A stretch of DNA of 34,947 nucleotides from Syntrophorhabdus sp. PtaB.Bin047 (GTDB taxonomy: Bacteria > Desulfobacterota > Syntrophorhabdia > Syntrophorhabdales > Syntrophorhabdaceae). The DNA is taken from positions 1 through 34,947 of the forward strand of contig MVQP01000021.1 in NCBI GenBank assembly GCA_002067235.1. The letters are read 5' to 3'. A program made the translations under genes and the position numbers. This document shows, one piece after another, positions 8,163-16,237 of this stretch. Under the pieces are notes generated by a model. It was given only the letters and a program-made list of their open reading frames with translations, had not been told where the DNA came from and made no database searches. The number at the start of each line of letters is the position of its first letter. Positions within the stretch are counted from its first letter, which is position 1.

Positions 8163-8609
8163 TTAGATGTAGTACATGATGGAGTCCTGCCGGCCCCTGA
8201 CCTGCTGCATCTCGACGAGGGATGCAAGTGTGTATCCGCTCAGGACCTCCTGGATCTTGGCGCCCAGTTCCCCCCAGATGTCTCGCGTAACGCACGCATC
8301 CGACCTGGAGCACACCGCCGTGTTGCTGACACAGTCAACGAGATGGCAGGGACCTTCGAGAACAGTGATGATATCACTGACGGTGATCCGATCCGGCTCC
8401 CGGTTCAAGAGGTACCCGCCTCTCCTGCCCCGCTGGGCCTTGACGATACCGCCTTTGTGCAATGCAGAGAAGATGTGCTCCAGGTATTTCTCGGAAACCC
8501 CTTGTCTCCTGGCGATGTCCGAAAGAAACACGGGAACGCCGTTCACACCGTTGACGGCAAGGTCGATCATCGCCCGCAAGCCGTATCTTCCCTTTGTCGA
8601 TATCTTCAT
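8163..8609 (-). CDS. iscR: Rrf2/IscR-family Fe-S sensing transcription regulator
   Basis: Rrf2-family regulator of 148 residues. The N-terminal winged helix (about 1-80) contains the typical MKISTKGRYGLRAM start and a basic wing (QRGRRGGYLL). Cysteines C93, C100 and C106 in a C-x6-C-x5-C pattern are the expected ligands of a [2Fe-2S] cluster; C88 is extra. IscR represses Fe-S assembly genes when its cluster is present. The gene is divergent from nifU-nifS-cysE, with promoters whose -35 boxes nearly touch, so it very likely controls both itself and that operon. AGGTGAT before the ATG is a good ribosome site. The exact paralogue (IscR, CymR or another Rrf2) cannot be settled from sequence alone. 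Confidence 0.92.
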   Translation of the reverse strand: MKISTKGRYGLRAMIDLAVNGVNGVPVFLSDIARRQGVSEKYLEHIFSALHKGGIVKAQRGRRGGYLLNREPDRITVSDIITVLEGPCHLVDCVSNTAVCSRSDACVTRDIWGELGAKIQEVLSGYTLASLVEMQQVRGRQDSIMYYI

Positions 8610-8638
8610 CGCTTATCACCTACTAACGGAATGGGAAT

Positions 8639-8667
8639 AGTATAGATATTGTCTTGACATGTGTCAA
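8639..8667 (-). promoter_or_regulatory. Promoter of iscR
   Basis: On the minus strand TTGACA (8667-8662) is separated by exactly 17 nt from TATACT (8644-8639), a near-consensus sigma70 promoter. It gives a leader of roughly 20 nt before the iscR ATG. Its -35 box lies 2 bp from the -35 box of the opposite promoter for nifU. Confidence 0.85.
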
Positions 8668-8682
8668 CAGGTTTCTTATATT
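8654..8682 (+). promoter_or_regulatory. Promoter of the nifU-nifS-cysE operon
   Basis: TTGACA (8654-8659), a 17-nt spacer and TATATT (8677-8682) form a near-consensus promoter reading toward nifU. The predicted leader is about 115 nt. The -35 boxes of this and the iscR promoter form the inverted repeat TTGACA-TG-TGTCAA. A regulator bound here would block both promoters. IscR is the obvious candidate by position; the site is not an obvious E. coli type 1 IscR box. Confidence 0.85.
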
Positions 8683-8806
8683 GGTACAACAGTTGAGAGA
8701 AACGCCGGTAAGGCTTTGAAAACAGACACAGACCGGATGGGATACCGTTATGCGCCGGGCGTGAAGGGGTTCCGGGTCTTCAACTCATAGCGGAAAGGAG
8801 CGTGCC

Positions 8807-9643
8807 ATGTGGGAATACACCGATAAGGTGAGGGAACATTTTCTCAACCCGAAGAATGCCGGGGAGATCGAGAACCCCGACGGTGTTGCCGAGGTGGGCT
8901 CCATCGCCTGCGGCGACGCCCTCAAGCTCAGCTTCAAGCTCGATGAGAACAAACGCATCGCCGACGCGAAGTTCAAGACCTTCGGGTGCGCGAGCGCTAT
9001 AGCGTCCGCCTCGGCGTTGACGGAAATGCTCAAGGGAAAAACCGTAGAAGAAGCCATGAAGATAACGAATCAGGACATCGCCGACTACCTCGGCGGCCTC
9101 CCGCCGGAAAAGATGCATTGCTCAGTACTCGGCCAGGAGGCCCTGGAGAAGGCGATCGAGAACTACCGGGGCGTCTCGCACAAGAAACCGGAGGAGGAGA
9201 TCGTCTGTGTCTGCTTCGGAGTCACCGACGGCGAGATCGAACGGGCCGTCAGGCAGAACCACCTGACCACCGTGGAAGAGGTGACGAACTACACCAAGGC
9301 GGGTGGCGGCTGTGGTAACTGTCACGAGAAGATCCAGGCCATCATTGACCGCGTTTACGCCACGAAGAGACCCGAGGAAGGGCCCGCCGAGAGGCCGAAG
9401 CTGTCCAACATCCAGAAGATCCGCATGATCGAAGAAACCATCGATCGCGAGATACGGCCCTCGCTCAAGCACGATGGCGGAGACATCGAGCTTGTTGACG
9501 TGGTGGGCAACAGGGTGCTCGTGGCGATGCGCGGCGCCTGCGCCACCTGTCAGGCATCCCAGGCCACCATGAAGGGGTTCGTGGAATGGAGGCTCAAGGA
9601 ATTTGTATCTCCCGAACTTGTCGTCGAGGAGGTGGCGTCATGA
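8807..9643 (+). CDS. nifU: Fe-S cluster scaffold NifU (three-domain type)
   Basis: Scaffold on which Fe-S clusters are built from sulfur delivered by NifS. The 278-residue protein has all three NifU domains. The IscU-like domain (1-122) has C35, C61 and C105; the central Bfd-like [2Fe-2S] domain (about 132-180) has C134, C136, C169 and C172; the C-terminal Nfu domain (about 205-278) has C245-x2-C248. All nine expected cysteines are present at nearly the spacing of Azotobacter NifU. AAAGGAG precedes the ATG by 7 nt. nifS follows with a 4-nt overlap. No nitrogenase genes are in view, so a general role in Fe-S assembly, as in many anaerobes, is more likely than a nitrogen-fixation-specific one. 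Confidence 0.97.
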   Translation: MWEYTDKVREHFLNPKNAGEIENPDGVAEVGSIACGDALKLSFKLDENKRIADAKFKTFGCASAIASASALTEMLKGKTVEEAMKITNQDIADYLGGLPPEKMHCSVLGQEALEKAIENYRGVSHKKPEEEIVCVCFGVTDGEIERAVRQNHLTTVEEVTNYTKAGGGCGNCHEKIQAIIDRVYATKRPEEGPAERPKLSNIQKIRMIEETIDREIRPSLKHDGGDIELVDVVGNRVLVAMRGACATCQASQATMKGFVEWRLKEFVSPELVVEEVAS

Positions 9644-10821
9644 GAACGGTCTATCTCGACAACAACGCAACGACCATGGTAGCACGGGAAGTCCTCGAAG
9701 AGATGCTCCCCTTCTTCCACGACTATTACGGTAACCCCTCGAGCATGCACTCCTTCGGGGGTCAGGTAGGGCGCAAGCTCACCGAGGCCCGGCAGAAGGT
9801 CGCATCGCTCATCGGTGCGGATCCGGAGGAGATCATTTTCACGAGTTGCGGTACCGAAAGCGACAACACGGCGATCATGTCGGCGCTCGCCAACAACCCC
9901 GGAAAGAACCATATCATCACGAGCAGGGTCGAACACCCGGCGGTCAAGGTGCTCTGCGAACACCTCGCTCAAAAGGGATACAGGGTGACCGCGCTCTCCG
10001 TGGACACGGAAGGCAAGCTTGACATGGATGAATACGAGGCAAGCCTGACGCCCGATACCGCGATCGTGAGCATCATGTGGGCCAACAACGAAACAGGCGT
10101 CATTTTTCCCGTGGAAGAGGCGGCCCGTCTTGCGCGCGAGCGGGGCATCTGCTTCCACACCGACGCCGTCCAGGCCGTGGGGAAGATACCCATCGATATG
10201 AAGTCGAACACCATAGACATGCTCTCCCTTTCGGGGCACAAGCTCCATGCCCCGAAGGGCGTCGGAGTGCTTTACATCAGGAAAGGAACGCGCTTCTCCC
10301 CCTTCCTCATCGGCGGCCACCAGGAGAAGGGGCGGCGCGGGGGCACGGAGAACGTGCCGGGCATCATAGCTTTGGGCAAGGCCTGTGAACTCGCAGCCGC
10401 CAACATGGGGAAAGAAAACACCCATGTGAGGGCTCTGCGCGACAGGCTGGAAACGGAGCTCCTAAACGCGATCCCGCAGAGCCGCGTGAACGGCACCCGC
10501 AACGAGCGGCTGCCCAATACGACGAATATCAGCTTCGAGTTCATCGAAGGCGAAAGCATTCTCCTTCTCATGGACCAGTACGGCATCTGCGCGTCATCGG
10601 GCTCCGCCTGCACCTCCGGTTCACTGCAGCCCTCGCACGTCCTGAGGGCCATGGGCGTCCCTTACACGATGTCGCACGGGTCCGTCAGGTTCAGCCTCAG
10701 CGTCTACAACACCGATGAGGATATCGATCTCGTCGTCAAGGAACTCCCTCCGATCATAGAGAAGCTCAGGGTGCTTTCTCCATACTGGGCGACAACTCAG
10801 GGCGCCTGCGCCACCGCGTAA
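9640..10821 (+). CDS. nifS: Cysteine desulfurase NifS
   Basis: PLP enzyme that removes sulfur from cysteine as a persulfide for NifU. The 393-residue protein has the PLP lysine K201 in [12 protein letters not shown] and the catalytic cysteine C324 in SGSACTSGS, matching the NifS/IscS group I pattern. The frame is open 54 nt further upstream, but the ATG at 9640 overlaps the nifU stop (ATGA), has GGAGG upstream and begins with the family-typical VYLDNNATT strand. It is second in nifU-nifS-cysE. A decayed paralogue lies downstream of iscR. Confidence 0.97.
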   Translation: MRTVYLDNNATTMVAREVLEEMLPFFHDYYGNPSSMHSFGGQVGRKLTEARQKVASLIGADPEEIIFTSCGTESDNTAIMSALANNPGKNHIITSRVEHPAVKVLCEHLAQKGYRVTALSVDTEGKLDMDEYEASLTPDTAIVSIMWANNETGVIFPVEEAARLARERGICFHTDAVQAVGKIPIDMKSNTIDMLSLSGHKLHAPKGVGVLYIRKGTRFSPFLIGGHQEKGRRGGTENVPGIIALGKACELAAANMGKENTHVRALRDRLETELLNAIPQSRVNGTRNERLPNTTNISFEFIEGESILLLMDQYGICASSGSACTSGSLQPSHVLRAMGVPYTMSHGSVRFSLSVYNTDEDIDLVVKELPPIIEKLRVLSPYWATTQGACATA

Positions 10822-10832
10822 GGAGACAGGGA

Positions 10833-11786
10833 ATGGGCGGGGACCAGAACTCGAAGGACCGCTGCAGGGAAGAGATAACCATCACCCATGACCTCAGGGC
10901 ACGCATTCCTTCGCTGGTGGACAGGGTCGTTTCCCAGTATGATAAGGACGGCCGGTTCCATCACGTCGGCCCTGAGCCGATACCGTCACGCCGGGCGATA
11001 ATCGACATCATATACAAAACAGTCCCCATCCTCTTCCCCGGGTTCTTCTCCGGCAAACGCCTCGACGACGTCAACGCGCGATACTACCTCGGCGAAGAGA
11101 TAACCGAGCTCTTCGAGATGCTTGCAACACAGATACAGCACGCGATACGCCACGACTGCATCCGCTTCAACCGGCCCTGCGTCCGCTGTGAGGAGCGCAG
11201 CCTGGAGATAGCTCTCAGGTTCATCGAGGAGATCCCGCGGCTCCAGGCAACACTCTCCAAGGACGTGCGCGCCGCCTTCGAAGGCGATCCCGCGTCGCGC
11301 CACTTCGACGAGATTATCTTCTGCTATCCGGGCCTCTTCGCGGTGGCCGTTTACCGTGTGGCCCACTGGCTGCACGTCAACGAAGTCCCCCTCATTCCCC
11401 GCATCATGACGGAATACGCCCATAGCCGAACCGGCATCGATATCCACCCCGGGGTCGTCATCGGCGAGAGCTTCTTCATCGACCACGGCACAGGCGTCGT
11501 CATAGGAGAGACAACGATCATCGGAGACAGGGTCCGCCTCTACCAGGGCGTCACCCTCGGAGCGCTCTCCCTCAGCAAGGACGAGTGCCCCGTCCTCAGG
11601 GACAAGAAACGCCATCCCACGATCGAGGATGATGTGATCGTCTATGCCAACGCGACCATCCTCGGCGGCAAGACGGTGATCGGCGCGCGCTCGACGATCG
11701 GGGGCAACGTGTGGCTAACCGAATCCGTCCCGCCCGACACCTCGGTCTTTCTCAAGAAACCCGAGTTGGTGATGAAGAACAAATAA
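10833..11786 (+). CDS. cysE: Serine O-acetyltransferase
   Basis: Serine acetyltransferase of 317 residues that makes O-acetylserine, the substrate of CysK, for cysteine synthesis. An alpha-helical N-terminal region (1-185) is followed by a left-handed beta-helix of hexapeptide repeats (about 195-300) with the active-site patterns [14 protein letters not shown] and [10 protein letters not shown]. It resembles the long SAT form found beside nifU-nifS in several anaerobes. It starts 11 nt after the nifS stop with an AAGGAG ribosome site, so cysteine synthesis is tied to its use as sulfur donor. The matching cysK is nearby on the opposite strand. A GTTTCAR-type repeat starts right after the stop. 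Confidence 0.95.
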   Translation: MGGDQNSKDRCREEITITHDLRARIPSLVDRVVSQYDKDGRFHHVGPEPIPSRRAIIDIIYKTVPILFPGFFSGKRLDDVNARYYLGEEITELFEMLATQIQHAIRHDCIRFNRPCVRCEERSLEIALRFIEEIPRLQATLSKDVRAAFEGDPASRHFDEIIFCYPGLFAVAVYRVAHWLHVNEVPLIPRIMTEYAHSRTGIDIHPGVVIGESFFIDHGTGVVIGETTIIGDRVRLYQGVTLGALSLSKDECPVLRDKKRHPTIEDDVIVYANATILGGKTVIGARSTIGGNVWLTESVPPDTSVFLKKPELVMKNK

Positions 11787-11915
11787 AAACGGTTCCAGGT
11801 TCCACGTTTCAAGTTTCAGGCTGTAAAGGAGAGAAACCTGCTTTCGATCTTCCGATCTGAAACCGCCTCTAAGGTCTTTGACTTGAAACTTGAAACCTTG
11901 AACCTGAAACCGCTT
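11787..11915. repeat. Inverted GTTTCAR repeat between convergent cysE and larE
   Basis: The whole gap between two convergent genes is an imperfect inverted repeat. The left arm (11788-11820) and right arm (11879-11913) are built of 7-bp words (GTTTCAR and variants such as GTTCCAG) and pair over about 30 bp. Each arm starts directly after the stop codon of its gene. Such a hairpin could act as a two-way terminator, but neither side has a clear T-tract. Confidence 0.85.
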
Positions 11916-12728
11916 CTACTGTCCTTCGTTCATGCTTCCCGTTCGGTAACCGCGAAGATCCAGGGCTACGAATGTGAATCCTATATCCGCTAATTCCTCT
12001 GCTATCCGGTTCCGCTCTTCGAGAACGAGGAGGAGATCCCTTTCTTCCACCTCGATGCGGGCGATGCTGCCGTGATGCCTCACACGGACCTGCGATATGC
12101 CCAGGTCTCTTATGAAAGCTTCGGCGCGCTCGATGTCCCGGAGCCTGCCCACGGTTATGGCTGTACCGTAAGGGATCCTCGTTGACAGACAGGCTTCCGC
12201 CGGTTTATCGTGGGTCCTGAGTCCCAGTTCGCGCGAAAGCGTCCTGATCTCTTCCTTGCCCAGTCCCGCTTCGAGAAGAGGGCTCCTGATATCCTGTTCC
12301 AGACATGCTCTTCTGCCCGGCCGGAAGTCATTGATATCATCGGCGTTCGAACCCTCCAAGATGAAGGAATACCCCTCCCGTCGGGCAATGTCACGAACGG
12401 TTCTGAAGAGATGGGTCTTGCAATGGTAACACCGGTCGGGCCCGTTGGCAAGGAACGCGTCGTCCTCCATCTCGGTGGAATCGAACGCGACCATGCGAAC
12501 CCCGAGGTCGGCTGCCAGGGCCTGCGCCTCCCCTCTTTCGGCATGGGGATGTATGGGCGACACGCCGGTCAGGGCCAGTACGTTACCGCTTCCCAGAACG
12601 TCGATGCAGACCTTGAGCAGAAAGGTGCTGTCCACCCCGCCCGAGAAGGTCACGGCAACCTTTCCCATGACCCCGATCGATCTTCTCAGGTCGTCGTACT
12701 TGTGTTCAATCCCCTCGTCTATCCGCAT
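11916..12728 (-). CDS. larE: LarE-type ATP-dependent sacrificial sulfur transferase
   Basis: LarE-family PP-loop protein of 270 residues. In lactobacilli LarE adenylates and sulfurates the nickel-pincer nucleotide cofactor of lactate racemase. The PP-loop SGGVDS (29-34), RCYHCK (99-104) and the EACLSTRIPYG segment with C180, equivalent to the sulfur-donating cysteine of LarE, are present. LarB and LarC partners are absent from the window, so cofactor synthesis is either encoded elsewhere or this member serves another thiolation. Its ATG overlaps the last codons of a truncated ridA fragment, which also supplies a GGAGG-like ribosome site. It is downstream of cysK in the same direction. Confidence 0.88.
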   Translation of the reverse strand: MRIDEGIEHKYDDLRRSIGVMGKVAVTFSGGVDSTFLLKVCIDVLGSGNVLALTGVSPIHPHAERGEAQALAADLGVRMVAFDSTEMEDDAFLANGPDRCYHCKTHLFRTVRDIARREGYSFILEGSNADDINDFRPGRRACLEQDIRSPLLEAGLGKEEIRTLSRELGLRTHDKPAEACLSTRIPYGTAITVGRLRDIERAEAFIRDLGISQVRVRHHGSIARIEVEERDLLLVLEERNRIAEELADIGFTFVALDLRGYRTGSMNEGQ

Positions 12729-12875
12729 GCGATCGCCTCCATCTCCACGAGCTCTTCCCGCGGCAGGGCTCTCACCTCGACGGTGGAGTGCGCCGGAAAG
12801 GCTCCCGGGAAGAATGACGCGCGGACCTCGTTCACTGCGGCAGTACTCCTTGTCTCGATAGGCTCCGCCGCGCCC
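12719..12875 (-). pseudogene. Truncated RidA/YjgF-family relic (C-terminal part only)
   Basis: Between cysK and larE the minus strand encodes about 42 codons that match the end of RidA: AAVNEVRASFFPG, then STVEVRALP and ELVEMEAIA. RidA proteins are about 125 residues and hydrolyse reactive enamines and imines released by PLP enzymes. Here the first two thirds are missing because cysK ends immediately upstream. The conserved substrate-binding arginine of the PARS motif is replaced by histidine (PAHS). The stop overlaps the larE start, so the ancestral order was probably cysK-ridA-larE. The remaining piece may persist only because it carries the larE translation start. Confidence 0.72.
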
Positions 12876-13871
12876 TCAGATCGGCGTGTCGGATGCACCT
12901 GCGGACTCAACGTCACCCAGAAGCCCTTCGAAAAGCACCGTCGAAAGATAACGCTCGCCCGCGTCGGGCAATATGACGACAATGGTCTTCCCGGCGTTCG
13001 CAGGTTCTTTCGCGAGCTTCACCGCGACATGAGCGGCCGCTCCGCAGGATATGCCGCTTAAGATCCCCTCTTCCCTGGCAAGGCGCCTCGCCATCTCGAT
13101 CGCCTCGTCGTTGCTGACCGTCTCGATCCGGTCGACGAGGGAGAGGTCGAGGACCTTCGGGACAAAACCGGCGCCAATGCCCTGGATCTTGTGGGGACCG
13201 GGCTTCAGCTCCTCGCCGGCCCTCGCCTGGGTGAGGACAGGGGAATGGATGGGCTCCACGGCCACGGAGAGGATATTCTTCTTTTTCGTGAGCTTGAAAT
13301 ATCTCGATATGCCGGTGATCGTACCGCCCGTGCCGACACCGCACACAAGGATGTCCGTCTTCCCCCCGGTATCGTTCCAGATCTCCACCGCCGTCGTGGC
13401 CTCATGTATGGCCGGATTCGCCGGGTTTTCGAACTGCTGGGGAAGAAAATACCGTAATGTGTCGCTTCGGGCCACCTCTTCCGCCTTTGCGACGGCGCCC
13501 TTCATGCCCTTCGCCCCTTCGGTGAGAATGATGTTTGCCCCGAGGGCTTTGAGGACTTTTCGCCTCTCCATGGACATCGTCTCCGGCATCGTCAGGGTCA
13601 GCTTGTAACCTCTGGCGGCGGCGACGAAGGCAAGGGCAATTCCGGTATTGCCCGAGGTGGGCTCGATTATCTCCATGCCCGGTTTGAGCTTTCCCGTCTT
13701 CTCAGCGTCCCACACCATTGCGGCACCGATCCTGCATTTCACCGAGTAGGCGGGATTGCGCCCCTCGACCTTCGCGAGCACCGTCGCTTTCGTGCCAGCC
13801 GTCACCCTGTTGAGCCTGACGAGCGGCGTTCTGCCTATTGAGAACGAGTTGTCCTCGAATATTGCTGCCAT
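12876..13871 (-). CDS. cysK: Cysteine synthase A
   Basis: O-acetylserine sulfhydrylase of 331 residues that combines O-acetylserine with sulfide to give cysteine. The PLP lysine K45 lies in [11 protein letters not shown], the substrate loop TSGNTG is at 72-77, the phosphate-binding loop is GVGTGGT, and SGISCGAAA and [11 protein letters not shown] complete the fold. The SVKCRIG sequence resembles E. coli CysK. AAGGAGG precedes the ATG by 8 nt. It works with the serine acetyltransferase at 10833-11786. The ridA relic and larE follow on the same strand. Confidence 0.96.
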   Translation of the reverse strand: MAAIFEDNSFSIGRTPLVRLNRVTAGTKATVLAKVEGRNPAYSVKCRIGAAMVWDAEKTGKLKPGMEIIEPTSGNTGIALAFVAAARGYKLTLTMPETMSMERRKVLKALGANIILTEGAKGMKGAVAKAEEVARSDTLRYFLPQQFENPANPAIHEATTAVEIWNDTGGKTDILVCGVGTGGTITGISRYFKLTKKKNILSVAVEPIHSPVLTQARAGEELKPGPHKIQGIGAGFVPKVLDLSLVDRIETVSNDEAIEMARRLAREEGILSGISCGAAAHVAVKLAKEPANAGKTIVVILPDAGERYLSTVLFEGLLGDVESAGASDTPI

Positions 13872-13937
13872 TGGCGGCCTCCTTGTCTAACCCCCCAACT
13901 CCAACCCGGACGGGGACCGAAGGGTGGTATGTTCCTC

Positions 13938-13946
13938 AGTATATCA
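13938..13946 (-). promoter_or_regulatory. Extended -10 promoter candidate for cysK
   Basis: The minus strand reads TGATATACT (13946-13938), a TGn-TATACT extended -10 element, 67 nt upstream of the cysK ATG. No good -35 box is visible. The rest of the 159-bp gap holds GC-rich palindromes just after the radical SAM gene. Confidence 0.45.
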
Positions 13947-14030
13947 TCCCGGCGCCCCGGGCGGGACATTAACCGTTTCCGTCAGAACGGGAGACGCTCG
14001 GCCGCCGGCGGGATCCCCGGGGCCGGGGCA

Positions 14031-15464
14031 TCAGCAATGTATGCGAGATTTCGCGATTATCCGGTCCATCGGGCGCGTAACATAGTACTCGATGAGGCGT
14101 TCGTTGAAGTCACTCTCGACATGCTTCCCGAGACACTCCCCTCGCACGAAAGGAACAAAGGGGCAGCTCCATCCGGTCAGGTCCACGTCTTCTTCCTTCA
14201 TTCTGTCCATCACGCTGTCGTAGAGATCGGCGGTCCAGCGTTCGTAACTCTCACATTGGCCTTCACCAAGCTTCTCCCAGAAATCGTCCCCGAAGGTCCC
14301 GAAGGTAAGCTCCGTTCCCGCAAAACGTTGGCAGGGGTGGATGGCCCCGTCGGCGCAGAACACCACCTGTCTCATCCCGGCAGGACAGGTGAAGTGGGCC
14401 CCCGTTACCATCTGCACGACGGCGAACTTCCACTCCCCGTCAAATTCGATGCCGTGCTTCTCCGTTGCCAGGTCCATCCTCTTTATGGCCTCGAACCTCT
14501 CCTCTTCCGACAACTCCAGCTTTCTTTCCTCCGGCGATTGACCGCAGAATATGTTCGCGGTGATGTTCCTGGTACCGGTGGCTGCCATTTCATCCACAAA
14601 CCTTTCAATATTGGAGAAGTTGATCTTGCTGAGGGTGGTCAGGACATCGCACTCCACTCCGGTGGCGATTATCCGCTTGAGGTTGCCGACGACCCTGTCA
14701 AAGGTCCCTCTCCCGGCCCGGTCCAGTCTTCGCTGGTCGTTGTCCTCCCTGACCCCGTCGAGACTCACTTTGAAACTGAGCCGCTGTCTGTTCCTCACGA
14801 TCCAGTCGTACTCCTCTTCATTGAGGCTGAAGGCGTTCGTGAATATCTTGAATGTGGTGTCAATCCCGTACTCCCGGGACATGGCATGGGCCCGGTCGTA
14901 GACCCGGCTCATGGTCTCGAAATTGAGGAGAGGCTCATACCCGAGAAAGGATACGAGCAGCGCCGAAATCCCCCTCTTCTTCAGGTAAGGGAAAAGACCC
15001 GTCAGGACCCTGTCGGCAAACTCGCATGTCATGTGGCTGCTCTTGAAATCGTAGAAGCTGTGATAACAGCCCTTGCAGGCCAGGTTGCATTTGGCCGAAA
15101 TGAGAAAGGTCACCTTGGATATCCTGGCGATCTCGTTCCTGCGCCGTGCCATGCTCACATACTCCGCGAACATGTCCCGTTCACTCCTGTCCCCCTCCAC
15201 CAGGAAACGTTTGTCGTAGAGCTCCTGTATGAGCACCGGGGGTTCACACCGGCACATCCCCGACATTCCCGCCGCGGCCGCCGCCATCGAGACAGGCCTG
15301 TCGAAGGATCCGAGGACATCGATGATCTCCGGTCCGTATGACGTCAGGTTGCCGTGCAGTTTGCTGTATACCCTTACTTCACTATCGTCCAGTTGCCTTA
15401 CCACCAGAAAGGGTGACTTCTTCAACGTGGCATCGGGTGGCATCTCAGTGGGATTCACGTGCAT
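14031..15464 (-). CDS. Radical SAM/SPASM protein with an N-terminal RRE-like domain
   Basis: Protein of 477 residues with a radical SAM motif CNLACKGC (C-x3-C-x2-C) near residue 126. A SPASM-like cysteine-rich C-terminus follows (FTCPAGMRQ, FCADGAIHPC, then CPFV and GECLG) that should bind auxiliary [4Fe-4S] clusters. The first 100 residues look like a small winged-helix domain of the kind that recognises leader peptides in peptide maturases (RRE/PqqD-like); this is inference. SPASM enzymes typically modify ribosomal peptides or act as sulfatase maturases. No precursor peptide or sulfatase is recognisable nearby. The ATG at 15464 has AGGAG only a few bases away, so GTG at 15458 (spacing 8) may be the true start. 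The substrate is unknown. Confidence 0.85.
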   Translation of the reverse strand: MHVNPTEMPPDATLKKSPFLVVRQLDDSEVRVYSKLHGNLTSYGPEIIDVLGSFDRPVSMAAAAAGMSGMCRCEPPVLIQELYDKRFLVEGDRSERDMFAEYVSMARRRNEIARISKVTFLISAKCNLACKGCYHSFYDFKSSHMTCEFADRVLTGLFPYLKKRGISALLVSFLGYEPLLNFETMSRVYDRAHAMSREYGIDTTFKIFTNAFSLNEEEYDWIVRNRQRLSFKVSLDGVREDNDQRRLDRAGRGTFDRVVGNLKRIIATGVECDVLTTLSKINFSNIERFVDEMAATGTRNITANIFCGQSPEERKLELSEEERFEAIKRMDLATEKHGIEFDGEWKFAVVQMVTGAHFTCPAGMRQVVFCADGAIHPCQRFAGTELTFGTFGDDFWEKLGEGQCESYERWTADLYDSVMDRMKEEDVDLTGWSCPFVPFVRGECLGKHVESDFNERLIEYYVTRPMDRIIAKSRIHC

Positions 15465-15549
15465 CTCTCCTGTATTCGGCTTGGTTCGTCAGGGACCTGG
15501 CGGTCGCGCCTTCCTGTCGGGCTTGTTTTCCTACCATTATGATAGGTTT

Positions 15550-15578
15550 AATATAAAATAAGTGTCCCTCTCTGTCAA
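15550..15578 (-). promoter_or_regulatory. Promoter of the radical SAM/SPASM gene
   Basis: On the minus strand TTGACA (15578-15573), a 17-nt spacer and TATATT (15555-15550) make a near-consensus sigma70 promoter. The leader to the ATG is about 80 nt. Confidence 0.75.
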
Positions 15579-15609
15579 GATACACCAGATCGCCGGGAAT
15601 ACTCAAGTG

Positions 15610-15650
15610 CCGCGGGGGATGGCGACCTTGTGCGGTTGGTGCCCCCGCGG
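15610..15650. other. GC-rich hairpin between divergent promoters
   Basis: CCGCGGGGG (15610-15618) and CCCCCGCGG (15642-15650) form a perfect 9-bp stem around a 23-nt loop. It lies upstream of both the radical SAM promoter and the nfeD promoter. There is no T-tract on either side, so it is not a typical terminator. Confidence 0.6.
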
Positions 15651-15702
15651 GCGAAGGCGATGCGGAACATGATGTATTGTTGTTTTCATCGGCAATTCAA
15701 TC

Positions 15703-15711
15703 TGCTAGAAT
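15703..15711 (+). promoter_or_regulatory. Extended -10 promoter candidate for nfeD and the paraslipin gene
   Basis: The plus strand reads TG-C-TAGAAT, an extended -10 element with its hexamer at 15706-15711. A start near 15718 would exclude the more upstream open ATG at 15677 and fits the GTG start of nfeD at 15749. Confidence 0.5.
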
Positions 15712-15748
15712 CCTTAACAGCAAGATCCAAAACAAGCGGGGTGACACG

Positions 15749-16237
15749 GTGGAAGCATTTAAGGATTGGTTGAAGCCCGAGTTGATATGGTTCCTCATCG
15801 GCCTTGTGCTGATGCTCCTGGAGTTCGTCCTTCCAGGCTTCATCATTTTCTTCTTCGGGGTCGGGGCCTGGATAGTGGCGCTTATATGCCTCTTCGCCGA
15901 CATCTCCATCAACGTTCAGCTCATCCTGTTCCTCGTGGCCTCGGTCCTGCTTCTCCTGTCGTTGAGGAAATGGATGAGGGGCGTCTTTGTCGGCCACAAG
16001 AAGTTCGGCCGGCCATCTGACGACGACCAGTCGGAGTTCACGGGAAAGAAAGCCGTGGTGACGAGGACGATCCACCCCGTCATGGGAGGCAAGGTCGAGC
16101 TTCACGGCACCAGCTGGAACGCGGAGACAGACGGGGACGAACCCCTCGAAGAAGGGACCGCCGTGGAGATCACCGGCAAGCATGGCCTTACACTGAAGGT
16201 TAGAAAATATCCAGCAAAGGGAGGGAACGGGCAATGA
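15749..16237 (+). CDS. NfeD-family membrane protein
   Basis: Short NfeD protein of 162 residues. Hydrophobic segments from about residue 12 to 75 (IWFLIGLVLMLLEFVLPG, then a second and third helix) are followed by a soluble C-terminal OB-fold-like domain (about 90-155). NfeD proteins are nearly always encoded beside a stomatin/paraslipin and are thought to cooperate with it in membrane domains. The GTG at 15749 with GGGGTG 5 nt upstream is preferred over an ATG at 15677 that precedes the predicted transcription start. The stop overlaps the paraslipin ATG by 4 nt. Confidence 0.87.
   Translation: MEAFKDWLKPELIWFLIGLVLMLLEFVLPGFIIFFFGVGAWIVALICLFADISINVQLILFLVASVLLLLSLRKWMRGVFVGHKKFGRPSDDDQSEFTGKKAVVTRTIHPVMGGKVELHGTSWNAETDGDEPLEEGTAVEITGKHGLTLKVRKYPAKGGNGQ

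Noticed and set aside
13929..15341. Plus-strand open frame of 470 codons
   Set aside because: It is antisense to the radical SAM/SPASM gene, which has intact cluster motifs, and its translation resembles no family.
15603..15689. 28-codon minus-strand frame as a precursor peptide for the radical SAM enzyme
   Set aside because: It has no ribosome site, lies upstream of the predicted promoter and lacks cysteines or a leader-core pattern.
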